Assembly (NCBI RefSeq): GCF_000067165.1
Contig: NC_010162.1
Coordinates: forward strand, 372,001-436,000
Source of the DNA: Sorangium cellulosum So ce56
GTDB taxonomy: Bacteria; Myxococcota_A; Polyangia; Polyangiales; Polyangiaceae
Reading direction: 5' to 3'
DNA: 64,000 bases
Below, piece by piece: positions 16,616-26,259 of this stretch (position 1 is the first letter of the stretch; each line of letters starts with the position of its first letter). Below the pieces are notes generated by a model, which was not told the DNA's origin, made no database searches, and saw nothing but the letters and a program-made list of their open reading frames with translations. A program made the position numbers and the translations under genes.

Positions 16616-18422
16616 CTCTCCGCCGCTGAAAGGCGGCGGCCCCATTGAAGCTTGCCGCCGTAGACTCCGTTCCACGCGTCGCCGATCCTCTCCGCCGCTG
16701 AAAGGCGGCGGCCCCATTGAAGCGTCTTGCCGAGCTTCTTGCCGATCTGCTCGATGATCGCGCTCTCCGCCGCTGAAAGGCGGCGGCCCCATTGAAGCCG
16801 GCGCTCCGCCTCGTCGGCGCGCCGTTCGCAGTCGGCCCTCTCCGCCGCTGAAAGGCGGCGGCCCCATTGAAGCCTCGCCCACCCCTCTGCCACCGCCCTC
16901 CCGTAGGTCTCTCCGCCGCTGAAAGGCGGCGGCCCCATTGAAGCGGCGACGGCGCGCGGCGGGGCGACGCCTGATGCGCACCACTCTCCGCCGCTGAAAG
17001 GCGGCGGCCCCATTGAAGCGCTCGCTCGCCGCGTCGGGGACGATGGGCGTGGAGGTCTCTCCGCCGCTGAAAGGCGGCGGCCCCATTGAAGCTCCAGCCA
17101 CTGCGCCCTGAACTCCTCTCGCCTGCTCCTCTCCGCCGCTGAAAGGCGGCGGCCCCATTGAAGCCTGGAACCACTCGCGCTTCATGCCGATCCGAGTGGC
17201 GCTCTCCGCCGCTGAAAGGCGGCGGCCCCATTGAAGCCTCCGCGCTCCCGCGCGTTCGGTGCGACCGCCGCGCCCTCGAGCTCTCCGCCGCTGAAAGGCG
17301 GCGGCCCCATTGAAGCTGGCTCGACGGGCGGTGCAGATCGCGCCCCGAGCATGTCTCTCCGCCGCTGAAAGGCGGCCCCATTGAAGCCACTTCGCTCCGA
17401 GCTCGGAGCGGACGCGCTTCTTCCCTCTCCGCCGCTGAAAGGCGGCGGCCCCATTGAAGCCTGGAAGACATGGGCGAGAAGCCGCGCGGCGCGTGCTCTC
17501 CGCCGCTGAAAGGCGGCGGCCCCATTGAAGCTTGAAGTCGCCGCCCATCGCGTCAACGACGTTGTTCAGGCTCTCCGACGCTGAAAGGCGGCGGCCCCAT
17601 TGAAGCGCGCGGCCCATGGGCTCGTGCGAGCCCGAGGTGTTGCAGCTCTCCGCCGCTGAAAGGCGGCGGCCCCATTGAAGCAGCTTCTTGTAGTTGAACT
17701 GGTTGGGATGCGCGTTGTTCTCTCCGCCGCTGAAAGGCGGCGGCCCCATTGAAGCACAGCGTGGCCGAGGTCGCGGGACAGCGACTCTGCGTCACTCTCC
17801 GCCGCTGAAAGGCGGCGGCCCCATTGAAGCAGGCCCACCGCTTCCACCATACGCAGGTGAGCGGCGGCTCTCCGCCGCTGAAAGGCGGCGGCCCCATTGA
17901 AGCGATGGGTCGCAGTGCTCCGAGGACCTCTGCGACCTCGGGACCTCTCCGCCGCTGAAAGGCGGCGGCCCCATTGAAGCGAGGGCCCGGACGACGGAGA
18001 TGACCGCGATGCGGCTTCGCCTCTCCGCCGCTGAAAGGCGGCGGCCCCATTGAAGCTGCCTCATCGCGCGCGACCCGAGCGCGCCCGCGCTCCTCTCCGC
18101 CGCTGAAATGCGGCGGCCCCATTGAAGCCGCGTCATGGTCCCGGAGATGGCCACGATCCTGGTCCTCTCCGCCGCTGAAAGGCGGCGGCCCCATTGAAGC
18201 GCCACTCAGCCCCGGGGACCCTGTGGCTGTGTTCTTTGCCTCTCCGCCGCTGATAGGCGGCGGCCCCATTGAAGCCGCCCGCTGGGCTTCGTTCTGCTGA
18301 CGGCTGAGGCCTTCGCTCTCCGCCGCTGAAATGCGGCGGCCCCATTGAAGCCGCGATACGCTCATCCGGAGCGCAGGCTACTCGCCCTCTCCGCCGCTGA
18401 AAGGCGGCGGCCCCATTGAAGC
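16616..18422 (+). CRISPR. Type I-G CRISPR array, 25 repeats and 24 spacers
   Basis: The 36-bp repeat begins CTCTCCGCCGC and ends CCCCATTGAAGC. CCGCCGC pairs with GCGGCGG around a TGAAAG loop, giving a 7-bp stem. Repeats start at 16616, 16688, 16763, 16838, 16909, 16984, 17057, 17129, 17202, 17281, 17355, 17425, 17496, 17571, 17646, 17720, 17795, 17868, 17945, 18021, 18093, 18165, 18240, 18316 and 18387. Spacers are 35-43 nt and all look different. The repeat at 17355 is 33 bp (one CGG lost); those at 17571, 18093, 18240 and 18316 carry single changes. The ATTGAAGC-type 3' end and the drift toward the right end suggest left-to-right transcription with the leader before 16616. Csb2 is the expected processing enzyme. 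Confidence 0.97.
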
Positions 18423-18523
18423 CTCACGAGCACCGGATACCCGGCGCGGAGCAACCCCGCCTCTCTCTGCCGCTCGGGACGTGGCTTTGCCGATATTCGT
18501 TCGAGAAATAGGGAGGTGGACAG

Positions 18524-18856
18524 ATGGCACATGCACGGCGTGTGGCGGAGGCGCTCTCTGGCGGGCTGAACTGCGCCTCTGCGATCGTGGAAGCGCTCGA
18601 TGTCGGCCCGCCGGGGGCCGATCTTCCGATGGATGAATGGGTAGGGACGCTTCGCGCGATGGAGGACGCGCTCGAAGCGATCCTGGCCAAAGAGGTGACG
18701 ACGGCGCTCATCGTGCACCAAGGTGACTGTGACGTCGCCCGAAGGTTGGCCGCTCTGGTGTCGGACTGGGCGACCACGCGCCAGCCACCTCACGAGCTGC
18801 GCGCGGTGGCCGTGGCTGTTTTGCGACTCTCGAACCGTGGCGAAGCCGAACCGTGA
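18524..18856 (+). CDS. Small hypothetical protein downstream of the CRISPR array
   Basis: This 110-residue protein starts at an ATG preceded by a good ribosome site (GGGAGGTGGACAG) and has the GC-rich third positions of real genes. It is predicted to be alpha-helical (for example AMEDALEAILAKEVTTALIV) with no signal peptide, membrane segment or recognised motif. It lies 101 bp after the last repeat on the same strand, so array transcription could run into it. Function unknown. Confidence 0.6.
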   Translation: MAHARRVAEALSGGLNCASAIVEALDVGPPGADLPMDEWVGTLRAMEDALEAILAKEVTTALIVHQGDCDVARRLAALVSDWATTRQPPHELRAVAVAVLRLSNRGEAEP

Positions 18857-19228
18857 ATGTCCTGCCAGGACGACGAGGCCTTTGCCGCGCGCTGCTCCAG
18901 GGAGCGACGCGCCGGCGGGCGCACGGACGGCGTTTCGCTCGGCGGCCGGCTGCCCCGCGCACGGGCGCTCGGGGGAGCACGGCACCTCGGCCGGCGTCAC
19001 GGGCTCTCCTTGCGGGGCAGGCGCTGCCCGCAGCGGCGGGGGCTCGCCCAGGTCGTCGCGTTGCACGGCGATGAAGAAGACCACCGTCCACCGTCGAGAA
19101 CAGCGTCTCGCGGTCGCCGCGGGTCCCGCAGCCGGCGGCCCAGATCACCACGCCGCGGCGATCGAGCGGGCGCGCCGGCGCTCCACCGGCGTTGACGCCG
19201 CTCAGCCGGCCGCCGACCATCCGCTCCC
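18857..19228. other. Intergenic region before vgrG
   Basis: Several frames are open here because of the base composition, but none has a good start, ribosome site or recognisable sequence. It presumably contains the promoter of the VgrG operon. I see no clear promoter or repeat. Confidence 0.4.
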
Positions 19229-21886
19229 GTGCAGGCGCCCTCGCCCTCCGCCCTCTTCCAGCTCCGCGTCGACGCGCCCGGGACACCCGATCTGGAGGTC
19301 GTGCGCTTTCGAGGCATCGAGAGGCTCTCACGCTGCTTCTCCTTCGATGTCACCGCGCGGCTCGACGCCGGGGTGATCGATGAGGCGACCTTCGCCGCGA
19401 CGCTGATGGAGCGGCCCGCGTGCCTGCGCGTGCCGACCTCGGCAACCGAGGCGCGCGCGGTGACCGGCGTCGTCACGCGGGTCAGCGTCGAGGGCGCCGA
19501 CGGCGACGGGCGCGCCGTCGTCCGCGTGCGCATCGAGCCGCGGCTCGCCCTCCTCGGCGAGGGGCGGCAGAGCCGGATCTTCCAGGAACAACCCCTCTCG
19601 GGCGTCCTCGGCGCGGTGCTCACCGAGGCGGGGCTGCCCCATCGCTTCTCCCTCGCCGCGCCCCGGCCCCCGCGCGTCTACTGCGTCCAGCACCAGGAGA
19701 GCGATCTCGCCTTCATCGCCAGGCTCTGCGCGGAGGACGGCGTCTTCTTCTGGTTCGAGCCGCCCGAGGGCGGCGATCCGGCGGCGCCCGAGGTGATCGT
19801 CTTCGCCGATTCGCCCGGGGCCTATGCGCAGATCGCCGGCGATCCCACGCTCGCCTACCGCCAGGCGACCGGCGCCGCCGCGCTCGCTCCCGAGGAGCGG
19901 CACGTGACGCGGTTCGTGCGGAGGCAGGCCAAGGCCCCGCGCGGCGCGCGGGTGAAGGGCTTCGATTTCGCGCGGCCGGCGCTCGATCTCGGCGGGACCC
20001 GAGGGGAGGCGATCCGGGCGCGCACGACGTACGATCACCACGATCACGACGAGCGGATCGACGCCGGCGCCGAGCGGGCGCAGATCGTGCTGGAGCAGGC
20101 CCGGGCGCGCGCGGATCTCGGCGAGGGCGCGTCGTGGTGCCGGCGGCTCGCGCCGGGGCACAGGTTCTCGCTGGAGGGCCACGACGTCGCCGCGCTCAAC
20201 GGGCGCTACGTGCTGACCCGGGTCGAGCACGAGGGCCACAACGCGCTCCTCTCGGGCAGCGACGGGCCGAGCTACGAGGCGCGCTTCCGCTGCGCGCCCG
20301 AGGCCGTGCCGGTGAGGCCGCCCGCGCCCCGCGCGTCGGTGCGGCAGGCGCTCGAGACCGCGACGGTCGTCGGCCCGCCCGGCGAGGAGATCCACACCGA
20401 CGCGCTCGGCCGCGTGAAGGTGCAGTTCCACTGGGACCTCGACGGCGCGCGCGACGACAGGAGCTCGTGCTGGCTCCGCGTTGCGACGCCGTGGGCGGGC
20501 GCGGGCTGGGGCTTCCAGTTCGTGCCTCGCGTGGGGATGGAGGTCCTCGTCGGCTTCCTCGGCGGCGATCTCGACCGCCCCGTCGTCGTGGGCGCGCTCC
20601 ACAACGGCCTCCACGCGCCGACGCACCCGCTGCCGCGCTCGCGCTCGCGGAGCGGCATCCGCACGCAGTCGACGCCGGGCGGCGGCGGATACAACGAGAT
20701 CGCCTTCGAGGATCGGGCCGGCGGCGAGCAGGTGGTGATCCGCGCCCAGCGCGATCTCGACGCCTCGATCGAGAACGACGCCACGGAGACCGTCGGCCGC
20801 GACAAGACCCTCAACGTCGCGGGGAAGCAGGTCATCCGCGTCGAGGGCGACCGCGACGATCACGTCACGGGGGCGCTCGTCGAGGTCGTCGAGGGCGGCG
20901 CGTCGAGGAGCTGCGGGGGCGACGCGCGCGGCCGCACCACCGGCAGCGTCGCGGAGGAGATCCTCCAGAACCGGAGCGTCGAGGTGCACGGCACGGACAC
21001 GGCCACGCTCCACGGCGGCTCGACGACCGTGGTGGGCGGGCCGCACGTGCTCCGCGTCGACGCCGAGCACACGCTGCTCGTGGGCGAGGGCCGCGACGAC
21101 GGCCAGGCCGAGGTCTCGGTGTCACACAAGTACCTGCTCTCCTCGGGCAGCGTGATCCGTGTCCGCGCCGAGGACTCGATCGTGCTCGAGTCGGGCCAGA
21201 GCTCGATCGAGGTCACGCCGAAGGGCGTCGTCATCCGGGCGAAATCGATCGAGGTCGTGGGCTCGGAGCGCGCGTCGCTGTCCGGCCCGGGCCCGGCGGT
21301 GCGGCTCGCGAGCGACGCGGAGATCGTGTCGAAGGTCGTCAAGATCTACGGCGAGGAGGCCTCGATCGAGCTCGGCAAGAAGGCGAGCGTGAAGGGCGAG
21401 CAGGTGCTCCTCAACTGCGACGAGGGCGCGCCCGAGCCGCCGGAGGACGGCGAGGCGCCGCCGGGGACGAAGAGGTTCAGCCTCCGGCTGACCGACGAGA
21501 GGTTCGAGCCCTACGCCGGCAAGCGGTTCAAGATGGTGTGCGAGGGCCTGAAGCTCGACGGCGAGACGGGCGGCGACGGATCCATCGAGGCGGACGTGCC
21601 GGAGGCGGCGAGGACGGCGGAGATCACGCTGTGGCTCGGCGAGTTCCCCACGGGGCAGGTGCGGCGCTACTCGATCCAGATCGAGGACCTGCCGGCGCCG
21701 ACGTCGATCGCCGGAGCGCAGATCCGGCTCAAGAACCTCGGTTATTACCGGGGCGCGGGCAAGGGGGAGATCGACGACGAGACGCGCGCCTCGCTGCGGA
21801 GGTTCCAGAGCGACCACGCGCTGGAGCCGACGGGGGAGCTCGACGGGGCGACCGCCGGGTCGATCGTCGAGCGGCACGGGAGCTGA
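19229..21886 (+). CDS. vgrG: Type VI secretion spike protein VgrG with a C-terminal peptidoglycan-binding-like domain
   Basis: The protein (885 residues, GTG start) has the VgrG architecture: an N-terminal gp27-like region (FRGIERLSRCFSFDVTARLD, then YCVQHQESDLAFIARLCAEDG), the OB-fold/gp5-like part (GRVKVQFHWDLDG, SSCWLRVATPWAGAGWGFQF, PRVGMEVLVGFLGGDLDRP) and a beta-helical needle. After about residue 700 there is an extension: a beta-rich segment (RFSLRLTDERFEPYAGKRF) and a final 60 residues (IRLKNLGYYRGAGKGEIDD, TRASLRRFQSDHALEPTG) resembling PG_binding_1. It would form the puncturing tip of the T6SS tube and carry cargo encoded downstream. Three genes follow closely in the same direction. 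No other T6SS structural gene is in the window, so this is an orphan vgrG island. Confidence 0.93.
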   Translation: MQAPSPSALFQLRVDAPGTPDLEVVRFRGIERLSRCFSFDVTARLDAGVIDEATFAATLMERPACLRVPTSATEARAVTGVVTRVSVEGADGDGRAVVRVRIEPRLALLGEGRQSRIFQEQPLSGVLGAVLTEAGLPHRFSLAAPRPPRVYCVQHQESDLAFIARLCAEDGVFFWFEPPEGGDPAAPEVIVFADSPGAYAQIAGDPTLAYRQATGAAALAPEERHVTRFVRRQAKAPRGARVKGFDFARPALDLGGTRGEAIRARTTYDHHDHDERIDAGAERAQIVLEQARARADLGEGASWCRRLAPGHRFSLEGHDVAALNGRYVLTRVEHEGHNALLSGSDGPSYEARFRCAPEAVPVRPPAPRASVRQALETATVVGPPGEEIHTDALGRVKVQFHWDLDGARDDRSSCWLRVATPWAGAGWGFQFVPRVGMEVLVGFLGGDLDRPVVVGALHNGLHAPTHPLPRSRSRSGIRTQSTPGGGGYNEIAFEDRAGGEQVVIRAQRDLDASIENDATETVGRDKTLNVAGKQVIRVEGDRDDHVTGALVEVVEGGASRSCGGDARGRTTGSVAEEILQNRSVEVHGTDTATLHGGSTTVVGGPHVLRVDAEHTLLVGEGRDDGQAEVSVSHKYLLSSGSVIRVRAEDSIVLESGQSSIEVTPKGVVIRAKSIEVVGSERASLSGPGPAVRLASDAEIVSKVVKIYGEEASIELGKKASVKGEQVLLNCDEGAPEPPEDGEAPPGTKRFSLRLTDERFEPYAGKRFKMVCEGLKLDGETGGDGSIEADVPEAARTAEITLWLGEFPTGQVRRYSIQIEDLPAPTSIAGAQIRLKNLGYYRGAGKGEIDDETRASLRRFQSDHALEPTGELDGATAGSIVERHGS

Positions 21887-21926
21887 CGCGACGCCGAGGA
21901 CGCGACGCCAAGGGAGAGAAGAGACG

Positions 21927-24044
21927 ATGCCTGCTCCGAGCGCACCGATGGGAGTCAAGGTCCCCGCAGGCGGCCCCGGCCACGCCTCGCCGCCAGCCGC
22001 GTTCGAGGCCGAGCCGCCGCGGCTCACGACGTGCCTCAACATGACGCCCGTCGACTACCCCGACGGCACCACGGGCGCGCCGGAGTTCCCGGCGCACGAG
22101 CTGGATCTCACCGACGCGACGAGCATCGAGCAGATCCTCGCCCACATCGACGCGCGGATCCACGCCCCCCTCGACGACGCGTGGGCCGGCCCGCCGGGCA
22201 CGGACGGCGAGGACGAGTGGGTCGACGACCCCGCCGAGGAAGCCTGGGCCAAGGCGCTCAGCGAGGCGATGTTCGGCCAGCGGTACGGGGGGCCGGGGCA
22301 GTGCTACTTCGGCGATTCGAAGTGGGACTCGTTCATCTTCTCGCGGATGCAGAAGACGTCGATCGACTACATGAGCCAGGACGTATGGGGGCTGCGGAAG
22401 AAGGCGACCGCGCCGGCGACCTGGCTCGAGGTTCAGATCTTCAAGAAGCAGCTCGAAAAGAGGAACACGGATCTCGTCGCGATGATGACCGACAACGACG
22501 ACCCGGCCATCTCGATCTGCTGTGCGTGCGAGCACAACGCGACGTATGGAACCATCACGCGCGGGTTCACGCTTGAGCAGCACATGAACGGCGCCTGTTG
22601 GGCAGCCGGACAGAACCCCGGTCGCCCCATCTTCGACGCCCAGCAATTTCCGGGCGGCAGGTGGTACCCGACCAAGGAGGCGACGCTCGACGTCGCTGCT
22701 GGCCTGGAGAAGACTCCACCGATCGGCCCTGGGACCATTTATTGTTACAATCCGTTCGGCGACAACAAGATGGTGACTGGCTATGTCCCCCTCGCCTGGG
22801 TCGTAACCGACGCGCAGGGACGCCCGACGGTCGACCAGAAGCATGCGGACCACGTGCTCAACGATCTACCTGAGAAGCACTCGAAGCACGTCGCGCCAAA
22901 ACGGATGGTGACGAGCAGCGCCGACCAGCAGTCGAAGATCGACACGCTGCTCTATTCACCCTCCGCGCCGACCTCCGAGGCAGAAGCAGAGAACATGTAT
23001 GTGGGCGTCACCCTGCCCGCCACAGGGCAGCGCAAGGGCTCGCACATCTTCTTCGTGCTCCGCGTGAGCAAGGACGAGAAGCGGATCCAGAAGTTCGACA
23101 CGAGCAACGGCTACCCGCTCGACAAACATGCAGGTGACACCGTGATGGACCCGCTCGGCAAGGAGGGGATCTACGATGGCATCTCCCTCACCACAGCTCC
23201 TCCTGGCAACGTCTTCTGCGGGATGGGCGTGCTGCCCGAGGCCCCCGTGGCGCTCGACGTCATGGCGGCGCACATCCGCCGCGCGCGCCCCATCGGCCTC
23301 ATGCGGCTCGTGATCGCGGAGCGCCGCCCTGGGCGCGAGCTCAGCGACCGACACGTGCTGTTCGTCAGCAAGCTCATGCGGATGTACGATGACAAGGACC
23401 AGAATTTCTGGGTGAGCAAGTGCGCGTGGTCGCTGCGCAACACCCCCGGGTTCACCAGCATCCAGCCCTGGTGGATCATCTACATCCCGCGCATGGAGCT
23501 CGCGAGGATGATGTGGACCAAGGGCGCGCGGAGCCGGAAGCTCTCGGAGATGGCGCGCGACGTGTCCGTCATCCGCCGCATGAAGTTCGACAGGGAGCAG
23601 GCGAAGAAGACGAAGAAGGATCCCCCGCCCGCGCCGGGGCTCCGCTACGGCGAGGACTACGTGGCGCAGATCGTCCTCACGAACGATGACCGAGGAGGCA
23701 CGCTCTACTGGAGCCGGGCTCGGTCGGAGCTCAGCTTCGGGGTGACGAACGAGCAGATCCAGGGCAACCCGCTGCCGAACGCGATCAAGGACAGCGTGAC
23801 GCCCGTGGCGCGGCAGGGGCGCGATCCCAAGCTCGAGGTGCCCTGGAACGGCGAGCGCTTCGACGACCGTTACAGCGACATCGACATCGCGATTCCATCG
23901 CTGTTCCGCGACGGCGAGGACACGAGGACGGCCGCCGAGCAGGACTCCATGCCCATCGCGACCGACGACGAGCACGCCAACGCGCTCAGGGTGTGCATGA
24001 TCGACGACGAGCCCAAGGAACCCGGCATCGTGGAGCTTGTATGA
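21927..24044 (+). CDS. Unrecognised large protein, candidate T6SS cargo effector
   Basis: This 705-residue protein follows vgrG by 40 bp and overlaps the next gene, a Sel1-repeat lipoprotein, by 4 bp. That is the usual setting of a VgrG-delivered effector. It has no signal peptide or membrane segment. I do not recognise the family. A cluster ISICCACEHNATYG lies near residue 195, GACWAAGQN with Cys224, IGPGTIYCYNP near 270, GSHIFFVLRV with His373, and KFDTSNGYP with Asp391. The order Cys, small-residue strand, His-strand, Asp/Asn recalls NlpC/P60 or CHAP cysteine peptidases/amidases, but the spacing is unusual and this is only a hypothesis. The C-terminal 300 residues show nothing I can name. 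Confidence 0.7.
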   Translation: MPAPSAPMGVKVPAGGPGHASPPAAFEAEPPRLTTCLNMTPVDYPDGTTGAPEFPAHELDLTDATSIEQILAHIDARIHAPLDDAWAGPPGTDGEDEWVDDPAEEAWAKALSEAMFGQRYGGPGQCYFGDSKWDSFIFSRMQKTSIDYMSQDVWGLRKKATAPATWLEVQIFKKQLEKRNTDLVAMMTDNDDPAISICCACEHNATYGTITRGFTLEQHMNGACWAAGQNPGRPIFDAQQFPGGRWYPTKEATLDVAAGLEKTPPIGPGTIYCYNPFGDNKMVTGYVPLAWVVTDAQGRPTVDQKHADHVLNDLPEKHSKHVAPKRMVTSSADQQSKIDTLLYSPSAPTSEAEAENMYVGVTLPATGQRKGSHIFFVLRVSKDEKRIQKFDTSNGYPLDKHAGDTVMDPLGKEGIYDGISLTTAPPGNVFCGMGVLPEAPVALDVMAAHIRRARPIGLMRLVIAERRPGRELSDRHVLFVSKLMRMYDDKDQNFWVSKCAWSLRNTPGFTSIQPWWIIYIPRMELARMMWTKGARSRKLSEMARDVSVIRRMKFDREQAKKTKKDPPPAPGLRYGEDYVAQIVLTNDDRGGTLYWSRARSELSFGVTNEQIQGNPLPNAIKDSVTPVARQGRDPKLEVPWNGERFDDRYSDIDIAIPSLFRDGEDTRTAAEQDSMPIATDDEHANALRVCMIDDEPKEPGIVELV

Positions 24045-25591
24045 GAGCGCTTGCAACAGCGCTGTCCGCCGGACTCCTCACCTTGCTCGGGTGCTCAGGA
24101 GCGCCGTCGACGACGCCGTCGCCCGCGGTGTCGCGAACGGCCGCGCCTCCCGTCACAGCGGCTGCGCCACCCACCGCGAGCGCGTTGCGAGCAGCTCCTA
24201 CGGACTGCACGAGATCCGATCCTTTCGAAAAGTGCAAATGGGCCTGCGACCAGGGCGCGCTGCGGAGCTGCGTGCGGGTCGGGGACATCTACCGACAGAC
24301 GGATCCGAAGCAGGCGGCGATCGCGCTCGAGGCGGCGTGCAATGGCGGAGAGCAGAGCGGGTGCGACCGGCTCGCGGCGCTTTACCTCGGGGACTCGCTC
24401 GAGATCGACTACCCGCGCGCGGCTGCGCTCTACGGAAGGGCCTGTGACGGCGGATACCTGCCGGCGTGCGGTCATCTCGCTCAGCTCCGCTTCCGGAGCG
24501 AGCCGGGCGTCGAGGCGCGAACCGATGAGGAGCGAACCGCCGCGGTCAAGCTCCTGGAGCGGGCCTGCGAGGCCAAGGACGGCGACGCCTGCGGCTTCCT
24601 GGGCGCCGTCCATTTCGTACCCATCCATGGGACGAAGAACCAGGCTAGGGGGAGCGAGCTTTTGGCAGAAGGCTGCTCCCTCGACAGCGAGTGGAGCTGC
24701 AAGCATGCCACCGAGATGTGGCGGACCGCCGATCTCACCGCGCTCGGGAACATCAAGGAGCACGAGCGCACGGCGCGGATCGAAGAGTTCGTGAAGCGCC
24801 AGCAGAAGCTCCGGCAGGCAGCGTGCGAGGACACAGGCCTCTTCTGCAACGTGCTCGAGGGGGTGCGCGCGAGCACGGCGAGGGCGCGCCTCGGCGAGCT
24901 CTGCCGGACGCGCAACCACCTCGCATCGTGCAACGACCTGGCGTTCATGCTCGAGCGAGGAGAGCAGGGAGACAAGGATTTCGCTGGCGCAGCGCCCCTG
25001 TTCGAGATCGCTTGCAAGGGCGGCATCGGAGGCGCGTGCTACGAGCTCGCCGCGCTCCACAAGTTCGGGAGCGGCGTGGCGAAGGACCTGCGCAAGAGCT
25101 TCTCGCTCATGGAGCGAAGCTGCGCGCTCGGCTTCGCGCAGGGGTGCGACGTCCTCGGCTCGATGTACCTCGACGCGGAGGGCACGGAGCGCGACGTCTC
25201 CCGCTCGATCGCCGTCCGCCGGCGGGCCTGCGGCTGGCACGACAGCAATGCATGCCGTACCCTCGGTGTCTGGCTCATCTCCCACGACGGCGAGGAGGTG
25301 CGGGAGGGAGAAGGGGTGCGCGAAGGCGCCGAGCGTCTCCGCGAGGCATGCAATGGCGATAGCCGTCCGAGCTGCCTCGATTACGCCCTGCTCCACGACA
25401 AGGGCTGGGGCGTGCCCAGGGACCCGAAGAAGGCGCGCGAGACCGCGCAGCTCGCGTGCGATCGAGGCGATCGCGAGGCGTGCGGGTGGCTGAAGAACCC
25501 CGCGCTCCACACCCCGAAATGGGTGAAGGAACGCGAGCAGCGGCTGGCGAAGCGCAAGGCGCGCAGCGCCGCGACCAAGGAGCCGAGATGA
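24041..25591 (+). CDS. Sel1-repeat lipoprotein, candidate immunity protein
   Basis: The ATG at 24041 overlaps the stop of the effector candidate (ATGA). A lipoprotein signal with the lipobox LTLLGCSG is followed by a Pro/Ala/Thr linker and about nine Sel1-like (TPR-related) repeats, each with a Cys pair, for example ALEAACNGGEQSGCDRLAAL and LYGRACDGGYLPACGHLAQL. These resemble Cys-rich Hcp/Sel1 proteins. It would be anchored in the periplasm. Sel1-repeat proteins have been described as T6SS immunity proteins, and tight coupling to the upstream gene fits that. The immunity role is inferred from position only. The protein has 516 residues. Confidence 0.82.
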   Translation: MRALATALSAGLLTLLGCSGAPSTTPSPAVSRTAAPPVTAAAPPTASALRAAPTDCTRSDPFEKCKWACDQGALRSCVRVGDIYRQTDPKQAAIALEAACNGGEQSGCDRLAALYLGDSLEIDYPRAAALYGRACDGGYLPACGHLAQLRFRSEPGVEARTDEERTAAVKLLERACEAKDGDACGFLGAVHFVPIHGTKNQARGSELLAEGCSLDSEWSCKHATEMWRTADLTALGNIKEHERTARIEEFVKRQQKLRQAACEDTGLFCNVLEGVRASTARARLGELCRTRNHLASCNDLAFMLERGEQGDKDFAGAAPLFEIACKGGIGGACYELAALHKFGSGVAKDLRKSFSLMERSCALGFAQGCDVLGSMYLDAEGTERDVSRSIAVRRRACGWHDSNACRTLGVWLISHDGEEVREGEGVREGAERLREACNGDSRPSCLDYALLHDKGWGVPRDPKKARETAQLACDRGDREACGWLKNPALHTPKWVKEREQRLAKRKARSAATKEPR

Positions 25592-26169
25592 GCGCGGCAG
25601 AGCGAGGGCGGCAGGCAGGGCGCGCGCACCAGCGCGAACCGCAGATCGAGGGGCTCACGATCGAGCGCTACGCGGAGGTGATGGCCTATCGCCGCCACTT
25701 CCCGGCGGCGCGCGCGGCCGAGGTGCTGCTCCGGCTCGGCATCCAGCCGGCGCGCTGGGACGCGGCGACGCGCGGGTGGGGCACGGCGATGAGCAGCGCG
25801 CTCGCCCGCGACGAGCCGGAGATCCTGACGCGCTTCGCGAAGGCCCTCGCGACCCAGGAGCGGCGACTTCGCGAGTTCCCGCCGCGCATCGAGTCGCTCG
25901 GCGAGCCCGTGGCCCAGCAGGGGGACGTCGACGGCGCACGCGCGTTCGAGGGCGAGCGTGCGGCGGAGCGGCCGTCGTACCTGCGCGACGGGGCCGCGAG
26001 CGCGCCCCGGGAGGCCGCGAGCGCGCCGTGGCCCGCTCCGCCCGCGGAGCCGGCGCCCGGCGCGCTGCGGAGCTTCCACGGGACCGCCGAGATGAGCCGG
26101 TTCGTCCCCCGGCCCGCGCTGCCCTTCCAGGAGCTCGATCCGGCGCGCGAGCCCAGCAAGAAGCGCTGA
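25588..26169 (+). CDS. Hypothetical protein, last gene of the vgrG operon
   Basis: The start codon overlaps the stop of the Sel1 gene (ATGA), so it is translated with the operon. The 193-residue product has a helical N-terminal half (IEGLTIERYAEVMAYRRHFP, AAEVLLRLGIQPARWDAATR) and a Pro/Ala-rich C-terminal half without structure. There is no signal peptide. The helical part might be an adaptor or chaperone for loading the cargo onto VgrG, but it is not related to any adaptor I know. The call as a real gene is good; the function is unknown. Confidence 0.7.
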   Translation: MSAAERGRQAGRAHQREPQIEGLTIERYAEVMAYRRHFPAARAAEVLLRLGIQPARWDAATRGWGTAMSSALARDEPEILTRFAKALATQERRLREFPPRIESLGEPVAQQGDVDGARAFEGERAAERPSYLRDGAASAPREAASAPWPAPPAEPAPGALRSFHGTAEMSRFVPRPALPFQELDPAREPSKKR

Positions 26170-26259
26170 TCCCGAGATGGACCCTGTATCGCCTGGGCCA
26201 GGAGCACGACCAGCGCTGCTCGGTCGAGGTCAGCGCGGACAGGTCAGCGCGGCTGCAGG

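Noticed and set aside
15885..18365. Several long open frames across the array with repeated SMGPPPFSGGE- or LQWGRRLSAAE-type units
   Set aside because: They are translations of the CRISPR repeats. The 36-bp repeat has no stop in several minus-strand frames, and the spacers happen to be open.
19328..21070. A 580-codon minus-strand frame inside vgrG
   Set aside because: The plus strand encodes an unmistakable VgrG; the antisense frame has only Arg/Asp/His/Ala-rich composition.
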